Origin: Shewanella schlegeliana
GTDB lineage: Bacteria > Pseudomonadota > Gammaproteobacteria > Enterobacterales > Shewanellaceae
Length of the DNA: 64,000 nt
Direction of reading: 5' to 3'
Assembly: GCF_016765635.1 (NCBI RefSeq)
Contig: NZ_JAESVD010000004.1
Location: forward strand, 364,078-428,077
The notes below the pieces were generated by a model. The model was not told the DNA's origin. It worked only from the letters and a program-made list of their open reading frames with translations, and did no database searches. The position numbers were made by a program, and so were the translations under genes. Positions 28,555 to 35,793 of this stretch are shown here, one piece after another (position 1 is the stretch's first letter; every line of letters begins with the position of its first letter).

Positions 28555-29430
28555 ATGAATAATTCAGCCACAACCGAGATAGAACAGCTATCTCAACAAT
28601 TACAATACGTGAGTTGTACACTCGATGGCGGCGTAGCCCAGATGGTGCTGGACCGAGCCGACAAGCACAACGCCTTCGATGAAGTGATGATAAGCGAGAT
28701 GATTAAGGTGCTGGAACATTTCAGTGCCAATATTCAGTGCCAAGTGTTAGTACTAAAAGCCAACGGTAAAAACTTCAGCGCTGGCGCCGATCTTAACTGG
28801 ATGCGCAAGCAAGCCAAGATGGACTTTGAGCAAAACCTGAGTGATGCCAACGAGCTTGCTAAGCTGATGTCAATGCTGGATAAATTCTCAAAACCAACCA
28901 TTGCCTTGGTGCAAGGGGCGGCATTTGGCGGCGCACTCGGGCTTATCTGCTGTAGTGATATCGCCATCGCTAATCAGCGCGCCAGCTTTTGTTTAAGTGA
29001 AGTCAAACTCGGGCTTATTCCTGCCGTTATTAGTCCTTATGTCACTCGCGCTATGGGGCAGCGAGCGGCTCGCCGCTACATGCTGACCGCTGAACGCTTC
29101 GATGTTCAAAAGGCGCTGCAACTACAGATAGTCCACGAGGTACATGACGATCTAGAGGCTGCGGCTCAGCCAATCATAGATGCGCTGCTCAGCAACAGCC
29201 CACAGGGAATGGCTTGGGTTAAAACCTTACTGTCCTCGCTCGAAGGTGGCGTAATAGACCAAAGCACCTTGGACTATACCAGCGAGCGCATCGCGCGTAT
29301 TCGCGTATCAGATGAAGGCCAAGAGGGTCTCAACGCCTTCTTCGAAAAACGCAGCCCACAATGGCCCAGAACGAGTCACTCTCGTACTAACAAAAATAAT
29401 AATGACGCCAGCGGGCAAGGAGCCAAATAA
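28555..29430 (+). CDS. liuC: 3-methylglutaconyl-CoA hydratase
   Basis: Hydrates 3-methylglutaconyl-CoA to HMG-CoA. Crotonase fold, 291 residues: NFSAGADLNWMRKQAKMDF (first oxyanion element), GAAFGGALGLICCSDIAIA (second), FCLSEVKLGLIPAVISPYV, and AARRYMLTAERFDVQKAL. The C-terminus carries a low-complexity polar tail (RTSHSRTNKNNNDASGQGAK) beyond the fold. It lies between liuB and liuD, one base before the liuD ATG, so co-translation is expected. Confidence 0.93.
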   Translation: MNNSATTEIEQLSQQLQYVSCTLDGGVAQMVLDRADKHNAFDEVMISEMIKVLEHFSANIQCQVLVLKANGKNFSAGADLNWMRKQAKMDFEQNLSDANELAKLMSMLDKFSKPTIALVQGAAFGGALGLICCSDIAIANQRASFCLSEVKLGLIPAVISPYVTRAMGQRAARRYMLTAERFDVQKALQLQIVHEVHDDLEAAAQPIIDALLSNSPQGMAWVKTLLSSLEGGVIDQSTLDYTSERIARIRVSDEGQEGLNAFFEKRSPQWPRTSHSRTNKNNNDASGQGAK

Positions 29431-29431
29431 C

Positions 29432-31552
29432 ATGTTTACTAAATTGCTAATTGCCAATCGCGGTGAAATCGCCTGCCGCATCATCAACACTGCCAAGGCC
29501 ATGGGCGTTCGTACCGTTGCTCTATATTCCGATGCCGATATCGATGCTCGCCATGTCGCCATGGCCGATGAGGCATTTTATTTAGGTGGCAGCGCGCCTG
29601 CCGACTCCTACCTTAAGGGCGATTTGATTATCGAGATCGCCAAACAATCTGGCGCTCAGGCGATACACCCGGGTTATGGTTTCCTATCGGAAAATGCCGA
29701 TTTTGCCCTCAAATGCGAGCAGGCCAATATTGCCTTCGTTGGCCCAAGCGCCGCTGCAATTGATTCGATGGGCAGCAAGAGTGCCGCCAAAGAGATCATG
29801 GGCGCGGCTCATGTACCACTAGTGCCGGGCTATCATGGTGATGCTCAAGACGATAATTTACTTGTCAGTGAAGCCAACAAGATGGGCTTTCCTCTGCTGA
29901 TTAAGGCCGCCTTTGGTGGCGGTGGTAAAGGCATGCGCATCGTTGAAAATAGCAGCGAAGTGCTCGATGCAATTAATTCAGCCAGACGTGAAGCCATTAG
30001 CTCATTTGGTAACGATAAGTTGTTAATGGAGCGCTACCTGCGTCAACCTCGTCATGTTGAGGTCCAAGTCTTTGCCGATAGCCATGGCAACTGCATCTAT
30101 CTCTCTGACAGGGACTGCTCAATTCAACGCCGTCATCAAAAGGTGGTTGAGGAAGCGCCTGCACCAGGACTTAGCGATGCACTTAGAGTCAAGATGGGCG
30201 AAGCCGCCGTTGCCGCAGCTAAAGCGATTAACTATGAAGGCGCGGGGACAGTTGAGTTTTTGCTTGATACCGATGACAGCTTCTACTTTATGGAGATGAA
30301 CACTCGTCTGCAGGTAGAGCACCCGGTCACAGAGTTAGTCACGGGCCAAGACTTAGTCAAATGGCAACTGATGGTTGCCAGTGGCAGTCCGTTACCCCTT
30401 AAACAGGATGAAGTGACGATTAAAGGTCATGCTTTTGAAGTACGAATTTATGCTGAAGATCCGCACAATGATTTTCTGCCCGCCAGTGGTAAGCTCGATT
30501 TTTTACGCGAACCCACGCAGAGCCAATTTGTACGTATCGACTCAGGCGTACGTGAAAATGACGTGATCAGTAATTTTTACGACCCGATGATCTCAAAGCT
30601 TATCACTTGGGATGAATCACGCCCTCGAGCACTGCAACGCTTAGTGCATGCATTAGAGGATTATCAGATCAGTGGCCTTAAACATAATATCGAGTTCCTC
30701 GCTAATATTGCTAAGCACCCTGCTTTTAAGGATGCCAACTTTAGCACCGATTTTATTGAGCGTTATGGTGATGCGCTAATTCAACAAGGCCTCAGTGATG
30801 ACCAATCAGATGAGTGCAAAACCGCTTTAGCCTTAGCCGCGCTGTACCAGCTATGTGCCCGTAAACAACAAGCTAAAAACGACACATTGACCAGCCATGA
30901 TCCCTACTCACCTTGGGGCGAAGTGAGCGGCTTTAGGCTCAACAGTGCTAGCCAACATCAAGTGGCGTTACTCGATGATAATCATGAGATTAATCACCTT
31001 GAGCTAATCGAGACGCAAGTCGCTGGAAAGCCACAATATCAGCTGCAGCTGAGTGAAAACTTACTCACCCTTTCTGGCGAGCTAATTGACGAGATCCTGC
31101 ATGCTGAAATTGTTCAACACAAGCTGAGCGATAGCCAAACTGAGCAAGCCAGTAAAGCTAACGGCCATAAAATCAAGCTCCCAGTTAGCCAAGTCGGCGA
31201 TGACTTTACCCTGTTTATCAACTCAAAAAGCTACCACTATCGCGCCCTAGAATCAGAAGTGATTGAAGAGCAAGACAATCTTGAAGATAAGCTCAAAGCA
31301 CCAATGAACGGCACTATCGTCACTCAACTTGTCAGCGTTGGCGATGTGGTAAAAGCGGGCCAAGGCATTATGGTGATGGAAGCGATGAAAATGGAATACA
31401 CCATAGAGTCCCCCTTTGACGGTGTTGTCAGTGCATTCTTCTTCAAACCCGGCGAACTCGTTAGTGATGGCGAGCTGTTAGCCGAGGTTGAGGCTGAAGT
31501 TGAAGCTGAAGTTGAGCCAACAGCAACTGTGGCTGCGGAGGAAAGCGCATAA
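29432..31552 (+). CDS. liuD: 3-methylcrotonyl-CoA carboxylase, biotin-containing (alpha) subunit
   Basis: Biotin carboxylase plus carrier domain, 706 residues. Biotin carboxylase: LLIANRGEIACRIINTAKAMG, AIHPGYGFLSENADFA, IKAAFGGGGKGMRIV (ATP-grasp loop), FMEMNTRLQVEHPVTELVTG. Carrier: LKAPMNGTIVTQL and the biotinylated lysine in VMEAMKMEYTIES. The last ~25 residues are an acidic repeat built on EVEA units. The ATG at 29432 has AAGGAG nine bases upstream; a longer frame opening at 29312 overlaps liuC and is rejected. Confidence 0.95.
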   Translation: MFTKLLIANRGEIACRIINTAKAMGVRTVALYSDADIDARHVAMADEAFYLGGSAPADSYLKGDLIIEIAKQSGAQAIHPGYGFLSENADFALKCEQANIAFVGPSAAAIDSMGSKSAAKEIMGAAHVPLVPGYHGDAQDDNLLVSEANKMGFPLLIKAAFGGGGKGMRIVENSSEVLDAINSARREAISSFGNDKLLMERYLRQPRHVEVQVFADSHGNCIYLSDRDCSIQRRHQKVVEEAPAPGLSDALRVKMGEAAVAAAKAINYEGAGTVEFLLDTDDSFYFMEMNTRLQVEHPVTELVTGQDLVKWQLMVASGSPLPLKQDEVTIKGHAFEVRIYAEDPHNDFLPASGKLDFLREPTQSQFVRIDSGVRENDVISNFYDPMISKLITWDESRPRALQRLVHALEDYQISGLKHNIEFLANIAKHPAFKDANFSTDFIERYGDALIQQGLSDDQSDECKTALALAALYQLCARKQQAKNDTLTSHDPYSPWGEVSGFRLNSASQHQVALLDDNHEINHLELIETQVAGKPQYQLQLSENLLTLSGELIDEILHAEIVQHKLSDSQTEQASKANGHKIKLPVSQVGDDFTLFINSKSYHYRALESEVIEEQDNLEDKLKAPMNGTIVTQLVSVGDVVKAGQGIMVMEAMKMEYTIESPFDGVVSAFFFKPGELVSDGELLAEVEAEVEAEVEPTATVAAEESA

Positions 31553-32452
31553 ATGGCAATCTCTTACCCACAACAAGTCAGTATCTTTGAAGTCGGCGCC
31601 CGTGATGGTCTACAGAACGAAAAACCGGTCACGACCCAAGATAAAATAGTCTTGATAGAGGACTTAGCGGCGGCGGGAGTTAAGCGAATTGAAGCCGCCA
31701 GCTTTGTGTCACCTAAATGGGTGCCACAAATGGCAGATTCAGCTGATGTGCTCGCGGGGATCACTCGTCACAAGGGCGTAACCTACAGTGCGCTCACTCC
31801 AAATTTAAAAGGTTTGGAACTCGCACTTGACGCTGGCGCCGATGAAGTCGCCATTTTTGGTGCCGCCTCAGAAAGCTTTAGCCTGAAGAATATCAACTGC
31901 TCGATAGAGGAATCGATTGAGCGCTTTATCCCAGTAATGGAGCTAGCTAAGGCCAAGAATGTCCCGGTTAGAGGTTATGTATCTTGTACTTTAGGCTGCC
32001 CTTATGAGGGGGAGATAGCCGTTAGTGAAGTGGCTCGGGTGTCTGAATTACTTTACAAAATGGGCTGTTATGAGATCTCCCTTGGCGACACCATAGGCGT
32101 TGGCACGCCACTTAATGCCCGTAGAATGGTTGAAGCGGTAGCAGAAGTGGTGCCAAAAGACAAACTGGCACTGCATTTTCACGATACCTATGGCCAAGCA
32201 CTGGTCAACATTCTGGCCTGCTTAGAAACTGGTGTCAGCGTAATTGACTCATCGGTCGCAGGCCTTGGCGGTTGCCCCTACGCCAAAGGCGCATCCGGTA
32301 ACTTAGCCACCGAAGACTTAGTTTATATGTTACACGGGCTTGGCATCGAAACGGGTATCGACTTAACTAAACTCGTTAATGCAGGCAATAAGATAAGCCA
32401 CGCACTCGGCCGCCAGTCGGGCTCTAAAGTAGCTAGAGCCCTCAGCGAATAA
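31553..32452 (+). CDS. liuE: hydroxymethylglutaryl-CoA lyase
   Basis: Cleaves HMG-CoA to acetyl-CoA and acetoacetate, the last liu step. 299 residues, TIM-barrel HMGL family: [70 protein letters not shown] (metal ligands) and [19 protein letters not shown] with the flexible-loop cysteine. It starts immediately after the liuD stop. Its last 18 bases, including TAA, are duplicated in tandem downstream. Confidence 0.95.
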   Translation: MAISYPQQVSIFEVGARDGLQNEKPVTTQDKIVLIEDLAAAGVKRIEAASFVSPKWVPQMADSADVLAGITRHKGVTYSALTPNLKGLELALDAGADEVAIFGAASESFSLKNINCSIEESIERFIPVMELAKAKNVPVRGYVSCTLGCPYEGEIAVSEVARVSELLYKMGCYEISLGDTIGVGTPLNARRMVEAVAEVVPKDKLALHFHDTYGQALVNILACLETGVSVIDSSVAGLGGCPYAKGASGNLATEDLVYMLHGLGIETGIDLTKLVNAGNKISHALGRQSGSKVARALSE

Positions 32453-32470
32453 AGAGCCCTCAGCGAATAA
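32435..32470 (+). repeat. 18-bp tandem duplication across the liuE stop codon
   Basis: AGAGCCCTCAGCGAATAA occurs twice back to back (32435-32452 and 32453-32470). The first copy contains the liuE stop; the second is noncoding. A recent slippage duplication is the simplest reading. Confidence 0.95.
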
Positions 32471-32474
32471 AAGA

Positions 32475-32523
32475 AGGTTCTAGGTTCTAGGTTCTAGGTT
32501 CTAGGTTCTAGGTTCTAGGTTCT
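32475..32523 (+). repeat. seven-copy AGGTTCT microsatellite
   Basis: Seven perfect, uninterrupted copies of the 7-base unit AGGTTCT (49 bp) lie between liuE and the CoA-transferase genes. A heptamer array at this purity should vary in copy number between strains. Related words occur at 4.07, 16.35 and 22.7 kb. Confidence 0.98.
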
Positions 32524-32550
32524 AGCATGATTTAACAATGGACAAAACAT

Positions 32551-32618
32551 AAGCCTGTAAACGCAGATGTGATCCCCCTTAGGTCTGCGTTTAGCTTCTA
32601 ACTGATTAGAACAGGCTT
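32551..32618. promoter_or_regulatory. nested inverted repeats in the CoA-transferase leader
   Basis: AAGCCTGT (32551-32558) pairs with ACAGGCTT (32611-32618), and just inside it AAACGCAGA (32559-32567) pairs with TCTGCGTTT (32584-32592). Together they form a long imperfect stem 39 bases before the subunit A start. No T-run follows, so a structured leader or protein-binding site is more likely than a terminator. Confidence 0.55.
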
Positions 32619-32656
32619 AACTCACTCCTAAATATAGGAATAAGGAGATAACAATA

Positions 32657-33376
32657 ATGGCAGGACTAAATAAGGTCGTCACAAGTTACGATGAGGCACT
32701 CGCAGGCCTAAGTAATGATATGACCGTCATGGTCGGTGGTTTCGGTTTATGTGGTATACCTGAAGGCTTAATTGCGCAGATGGTCAAAACTGGTGTCACG
32801 GGGTTAACCGCAATCTCGAATAATGCCGGCGTCGATGACTTTGGTTTAGGCCTGTTATTAAAGAGCCGTCAAATCGATACCATGATCGCCTCGTACGTAG
32901 GTGAAAACGCCACCTTTGAACAGCAAATGTTATCCGGTGAGCTTAACGTTATCTTGACCCCGCAAGGCACCTTGGCCGAGAAAATTCGCGCCGGTGGTGC
33001 AGGTATCCCCGCGTTCTTTACCGCAACGGGTTACGGCACGCCAGTAGCGGAAGACAAGGAAACCCGTGAAATTGATGGTCGTCACTATGTATTAGAACCT
33101 GCACTCAAAGCAGACTTTGCACTGATTCGTGCATGGAAAGCCGACACCATGGGTAACTTGGTGTTCCGTAAGACTGCAGCTAACTTCAACCCTATGATGG
33201 CAACCGCAGGTAAAATCACCGTGGTAGAAGCTGAGCATATCGTCCAGCCTGGAGAGCTGGATCCTGACCATATTCACACACCAGGCATTTACGTTAACCG
33301 TGTGATTCAAGGCAAGTTCGAGAAACGTATCGAGCAACGCACAGTTAAACCAACCACTGCAACAGACAAAGCTTAA
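32657..33376 (+). CDS. scoA: 3-oxoacid CoA-transferase, subunit A
   Basis: With subunit B transfers CoA from succinyl-CoA (or acetyl-CoA) to acetoacetate, the product of LiuE. 239 residues: [18 protein letters not shown] near the N-terminus, [33 protein letters not shown] and [24 protein letters not shown] are the family blocks. AAGGAG nine bases before ATG. The gene follows liuE by 204 bp with a repeat array and a hairpin between, so it may have its own promoter. AtoD-type naming is also possible. Confidence 0.92.
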   Translation: MAGLNKVVTSYDEALAGLSNDMTVMVGGFGLCGIPEGLIAQMVKTGVTGLTAISNNAGVDDFGLGLLLKSRQIDTMIASYVGENATFEQQMLSGELNVILTPQGTLAEKIRAGGAGIPAFFTATGYGTPVAEDKETREIDGRHYVLEPALKADFALIRAWKADTMGNLVFRKTAANFNPMMATAGKITVVEAEHIVQPGELDPDHIHTPGIYVNRVIQGKFEKRIEQRTVKPTTATDKA

Positions 33377-33388
33377 GGAGGCAGCACG

Positions 33389-34045
33389 ATGGCATTATCA
33401 AGAGAACAACTGGCACAACGTGTCGCTCAAGAGCTCCAAGATGGCTTTTACGTCAACTTAGGTATCGGTATTCCAACCTTAGTGGCCAACTATATCCCTG
33501 AAGGCATTGATGTCATGTTGCAGTCAGAAAATGGTTTACTGGGCATGGGCGAGTTCCCCACCGAAGAGACCATCGACGCCGACCTAATTAACGCCGGTAA
33601 ACAAACGGTTACCGCGGTCGATGGCGCATCATTTTTCTCATCAAGCGAGAGCTTTGCCATGATCCGTGGCGGTCATGTGGATCTCACTGTATTGGGCGCA
33701 TTTGAAGTGGACGAGCAAGGCTCTATCGCTTCATGGATGATCCCCGCTAAGCTGATTAAAGGCATGGGCGGCGCAATGGACTTGGTGGCTGGCGCTGACA
33801 ATATCATCGTCACCATGATGCACGCCGATAAGAAAGGTAATTCTAAACTATTGCCTAAGTGCGAGCTGCCATTAACTGGCTATGGCTGTATCAAGCGGGT
33901 ATTGACTGACTTAGCCTTTCTAGAAATCAAAGATGGCGCCTTTCATCTACTAGAGCGTGCACCCGGCGTATCGGTAGAGGAGATTGTCTCTAAAACGGCT
34001 GGTAGGCTTGTGGTGCCAGAATATGTGCCAGAGATGAGCTTTTAA
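33389..34045 (+). CDS. scoB: 3-oxoacid CoA-transferase, subunit B
   Basis: Catalytic partner of subunit A, 218 residues. The active-site glutamate is in LQSENGLLGMGEFP; GIGIPTLVANYIPEG and GGHVDLTVLGAFEVDEQGSIASWMIP are also typical. AAGGAGG precedes the ATG, 12 bp after scoA. The final 45 bases including TAA occur again at 38658-38702, on the far side of the KAP/NACHT insertion, and the likely native terminator now lies at 38771. The reading frame is full length, so the insertion has not damaged it. Confidence 0.93.
   Translation: MALSREQLAQRVAQELQDGFYVNLGIGIPTLVANYIPEGIDVMLQSENGLLGMGEFPTEETIDADLINAGKQTVTAVDGASFFSSSESFAMIRGGHVDLTVLGAFEVDEQGSIASWMIPAKLIKGMGGAMDLVAGADNIIVTMMHADKKGNSKLLPKCELPLTGYGCIKRVLTDLAFLEIKDGAFHLLERAPGVSVEEIVSKTAGRLVVPEYVPEMSF
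34001..34045 (+). repeat. left copy of the 45-bp direct repeat flanking the KAP/NACHT insertion
   Basis: The last 45 bases of scoB, from GGTAGGCTTG to CTTTTAA, are identical base for base to 38658-38702. The bases outside differ (GCT versus GCC before, TCC versus CGA after), so 45 bp is the exact limit. It is a candidate attachment site (attL). Confidence 0.95.
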
Positions 34046-34089
34046 TCCTTTAAAGATACTGTACATATTTGATTTAAATCTTTTGATAT

Positions 34090-34113
34090 CCCAGAAGCAT
34101 TATCTGGGCTTTT
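34090..34113 (+). terminator. terminator-like hairpin just inside the insertion
   Basis: CCCAGA pairs with TCTGGG around a seven-base loop and is followed by CTTTTTG. It is short, but placed to stop scoAB transcripts 45 bases after scoB. Confidence 0.6.
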
Positions 34114-34185
34114 TGTACGCGAGCCTATATCTTCCTCATCTTTAAAATTTTATAGTTCAGGCGACTCGCCATTAACCCATCCATG

Positions 34186-34212
34186 GGGACTTAACGAAAA
34201 AGTCCCTTTTTC
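34186..34212 (+). terminator. second terminator-like hairpin in the insertion leader
   Basis: GGGACTT pairs with AAGTCCC around AACGAAA, followed by TTTTT. With the first hairpin 75 bases before it, a small transcript ending here is possible. No promoter was identified. Confidence 0.6.
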
Positions 34213-34395
34213 CGATGGTCGCTTGCACCATATAATTTTCGAATGTCTTATCCCAAAAACTTAGTATTGCGACTTTGGAGTCTATCAAAAACAGATTCCC
34301 CTAAATTGATAATAAGGCAATAGAAAGTAAACTAAAAAAGCCGTAATATATCACCACTTACACGGCTAAATCACATCGCCCGATACGGATACCAC

Positions 34396-35793
34396 ATGGC
34401 TTATAAAAGTTTAAATGACTCTCCGGTCTTAATTGACGACTTAGACCTCTACACAACTTTCGTCGAAAGTATCGTTGAGGATATACGCCACAGCCAAGCT
34501 CCAAAAACCATTGCAGTTACTGGATATTGGGGCAGTGGAAAAACTAGCGTATTAGCCCAGATATATACAAGCCTACTAGGTGAACACCCGCCTATTTTCA
34601 ATAAGTCAACTGATGGTAAGAAAGATACTATTAACAAAAACTATCAAGGTGTGTGGTTTGAAGCATGGCGCTATCAACATGAATCTCAGCCCATTATTGC
34701 TCTTATGCATACCATGCGTCAGTCCTTCAGCCAAAAAAGAAAGCTTTTTGACCAAACCGGAAAAATTCTTAATGTCAGTACTGTCGCAGGTCTCAGTATA
34801 TTCGACGGTGTGATAAAAACACTCAGCGCAGGTACTGTTTCTGGCTTAGATAAAATTCAAAAAATTGGCGAAAAATATGAAAAAGATAATCTACTGAGTC
34901 AATTGTCTACCGATCAAATCAATAATGCTCTCAGCACTGCTATCGACCATATGCTTACAAACAAAGTAAAATTTAATGAGATCGACAGAAAATGTATTAT
35001 TTTCATTGACGATCTCGACCGCTGTGATGCAAAAACGGCAAAAAAGCTTCTAGAAGGTATCAAGGTTCACCTAAATCTGGAGAACTGTATTTTTGTCATC
35101 GCTATCGACCCTGAACAGCTTGAATCAAGCTTTAAACTCGATCACGCACAACTTGTCAATTCTGCAAAAAATCAAGATCAATCCTGCCATCACGCAACAG
35201 AATATCTTGAGAAGCTTTGCCAAGATGCGCATAGGCTCCCCATTGCTAGCCAGCAGCATATTGCTGATTTTATAAGTAAAAGTCTTAATAAAATTTTTCA
35301 GGATGAACATCAAAAATATATAGACATAATCGCATTGATTAAAACTGAACTTGAACGACAAAGCTACCTGCCAGCAAACCCACGTCGTCTAAAGATGATA
35401 TGCAACCGCCTAGCTTCTTTTATCAGAAAGACATCTAGCAAAGAGCAAGACCAATATCATGCTCAGTCATTACTTTTCCTCGCAAGCACTTATGTCAGCT
35501 ACCGGGAAGTGTATGAAATGATAAGTGTATGTCCTGAAGCGATTAACGATTTATTTAAGTTTGCTGAAAATGGAAAATCTGACATCCCTGCTTTGCAAAG
35601 CTTAACAACCAAAAATACCGAAGCACAGGGTATATTTGTACACCCTAATAAAATCTCAGAGTTCCGCTGTGCAGAACTACTAATTGAAATGGAAAAAAAT
35701 GACAAATTAACGGCTTGGGGGGACTATTTACATCAGCTCATTCAATTCTATAATTCACCGATTCCCCCTGAGGGCCGAGGACAAGCAGAATGA
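34396..35793 (+). CDS. KAP-family P-loop NTPase
   Basis: STAND-related NTPase of 465 residues. Walker A is GYWGSGKTS at 43-51, near the N-terminus as in the KAP family; Walker B is CIIFIDDLDRCD at about 200-211, followed by the KAP block TAKKLLEGIKVHLNLENCIFVIAIDPEQLE. YQGVWFEAWRYQHE between them is another KAP hallmark. The insert between A and B, where many KAP proteins carry membrane helices, has only a mildly hydrophobic stretch (about residues 120-150), so membrane attachment is doubtful. The stop overlaps the next gene's start as ATGA. KAP proteins include PifA, which excludes phage T7. AT-rich compared with neighbours. Confidence 0.88.
   Translation: MAYKSLNDSPVLIDDLDLYTTFVESIVEDIRHSQAPKTIAVTGYWGSGKTSVLAQIYTSLLGEHPPIFNKSTDGKKDTINKNYQGVWFEAWRYQHESQPIIALMHTMRQSFSQKRKLFDQTGKILNVSTVAGLSIFDGVIKTLSAGTVSGLDKIQKIGEKYEKDNLLSQLSTDQINNALSTAIDHMLTNKVKFNEIDRKCIIFIDDLDRCDAKTAKKLLEGIKVHLNLENCIFVIAIDPEQLESSFKLDHAQLVNSAKNQDQSCHHATEYLEKLCQDAHRLPIASQQHIADFISKSLNKIFQDEHQKYIDIIALIKTELERQSYLPANPRRLKMICNRLASFIRKTSSKEQDQYHAQSLLFLASTYVSYREVYEMISVCPEAINDLFKFAENGKSDIPALQSLTTKNTEAQGIFVHPNKISEFRCAELLIEMEKNDKLTAWGDYLHQLIQFYNSPIPPEGRGQAE

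Larger units (their letters stand above)
34046..34395. other. noncoding left part of the insertion
   Basis: 350 AT-rich bases without a plausible gene. They hold two terminator-like hairpins (34090 and 34186) and a small inverted repeat AGCCGT/ACGGCT (34339-34344 / 34362-34367) just before the KAP start. The promoter of the two-gene unit should be between 34213 and 34395. Confidence 0.6.

Noticed and set aside
29312..29431. Extended N-terminus for LiuD
   Set aside because: It overlaps liuC by 119 bases and adds residues unlike any biotin carboxylase; the ATG at 29432 has AAGGAG and the family start.
32475..32523. CRISPR-like array
   Set aside because: The 7-base units are contiguous with no spacers and no cas genes are present; it is a microsatellite.
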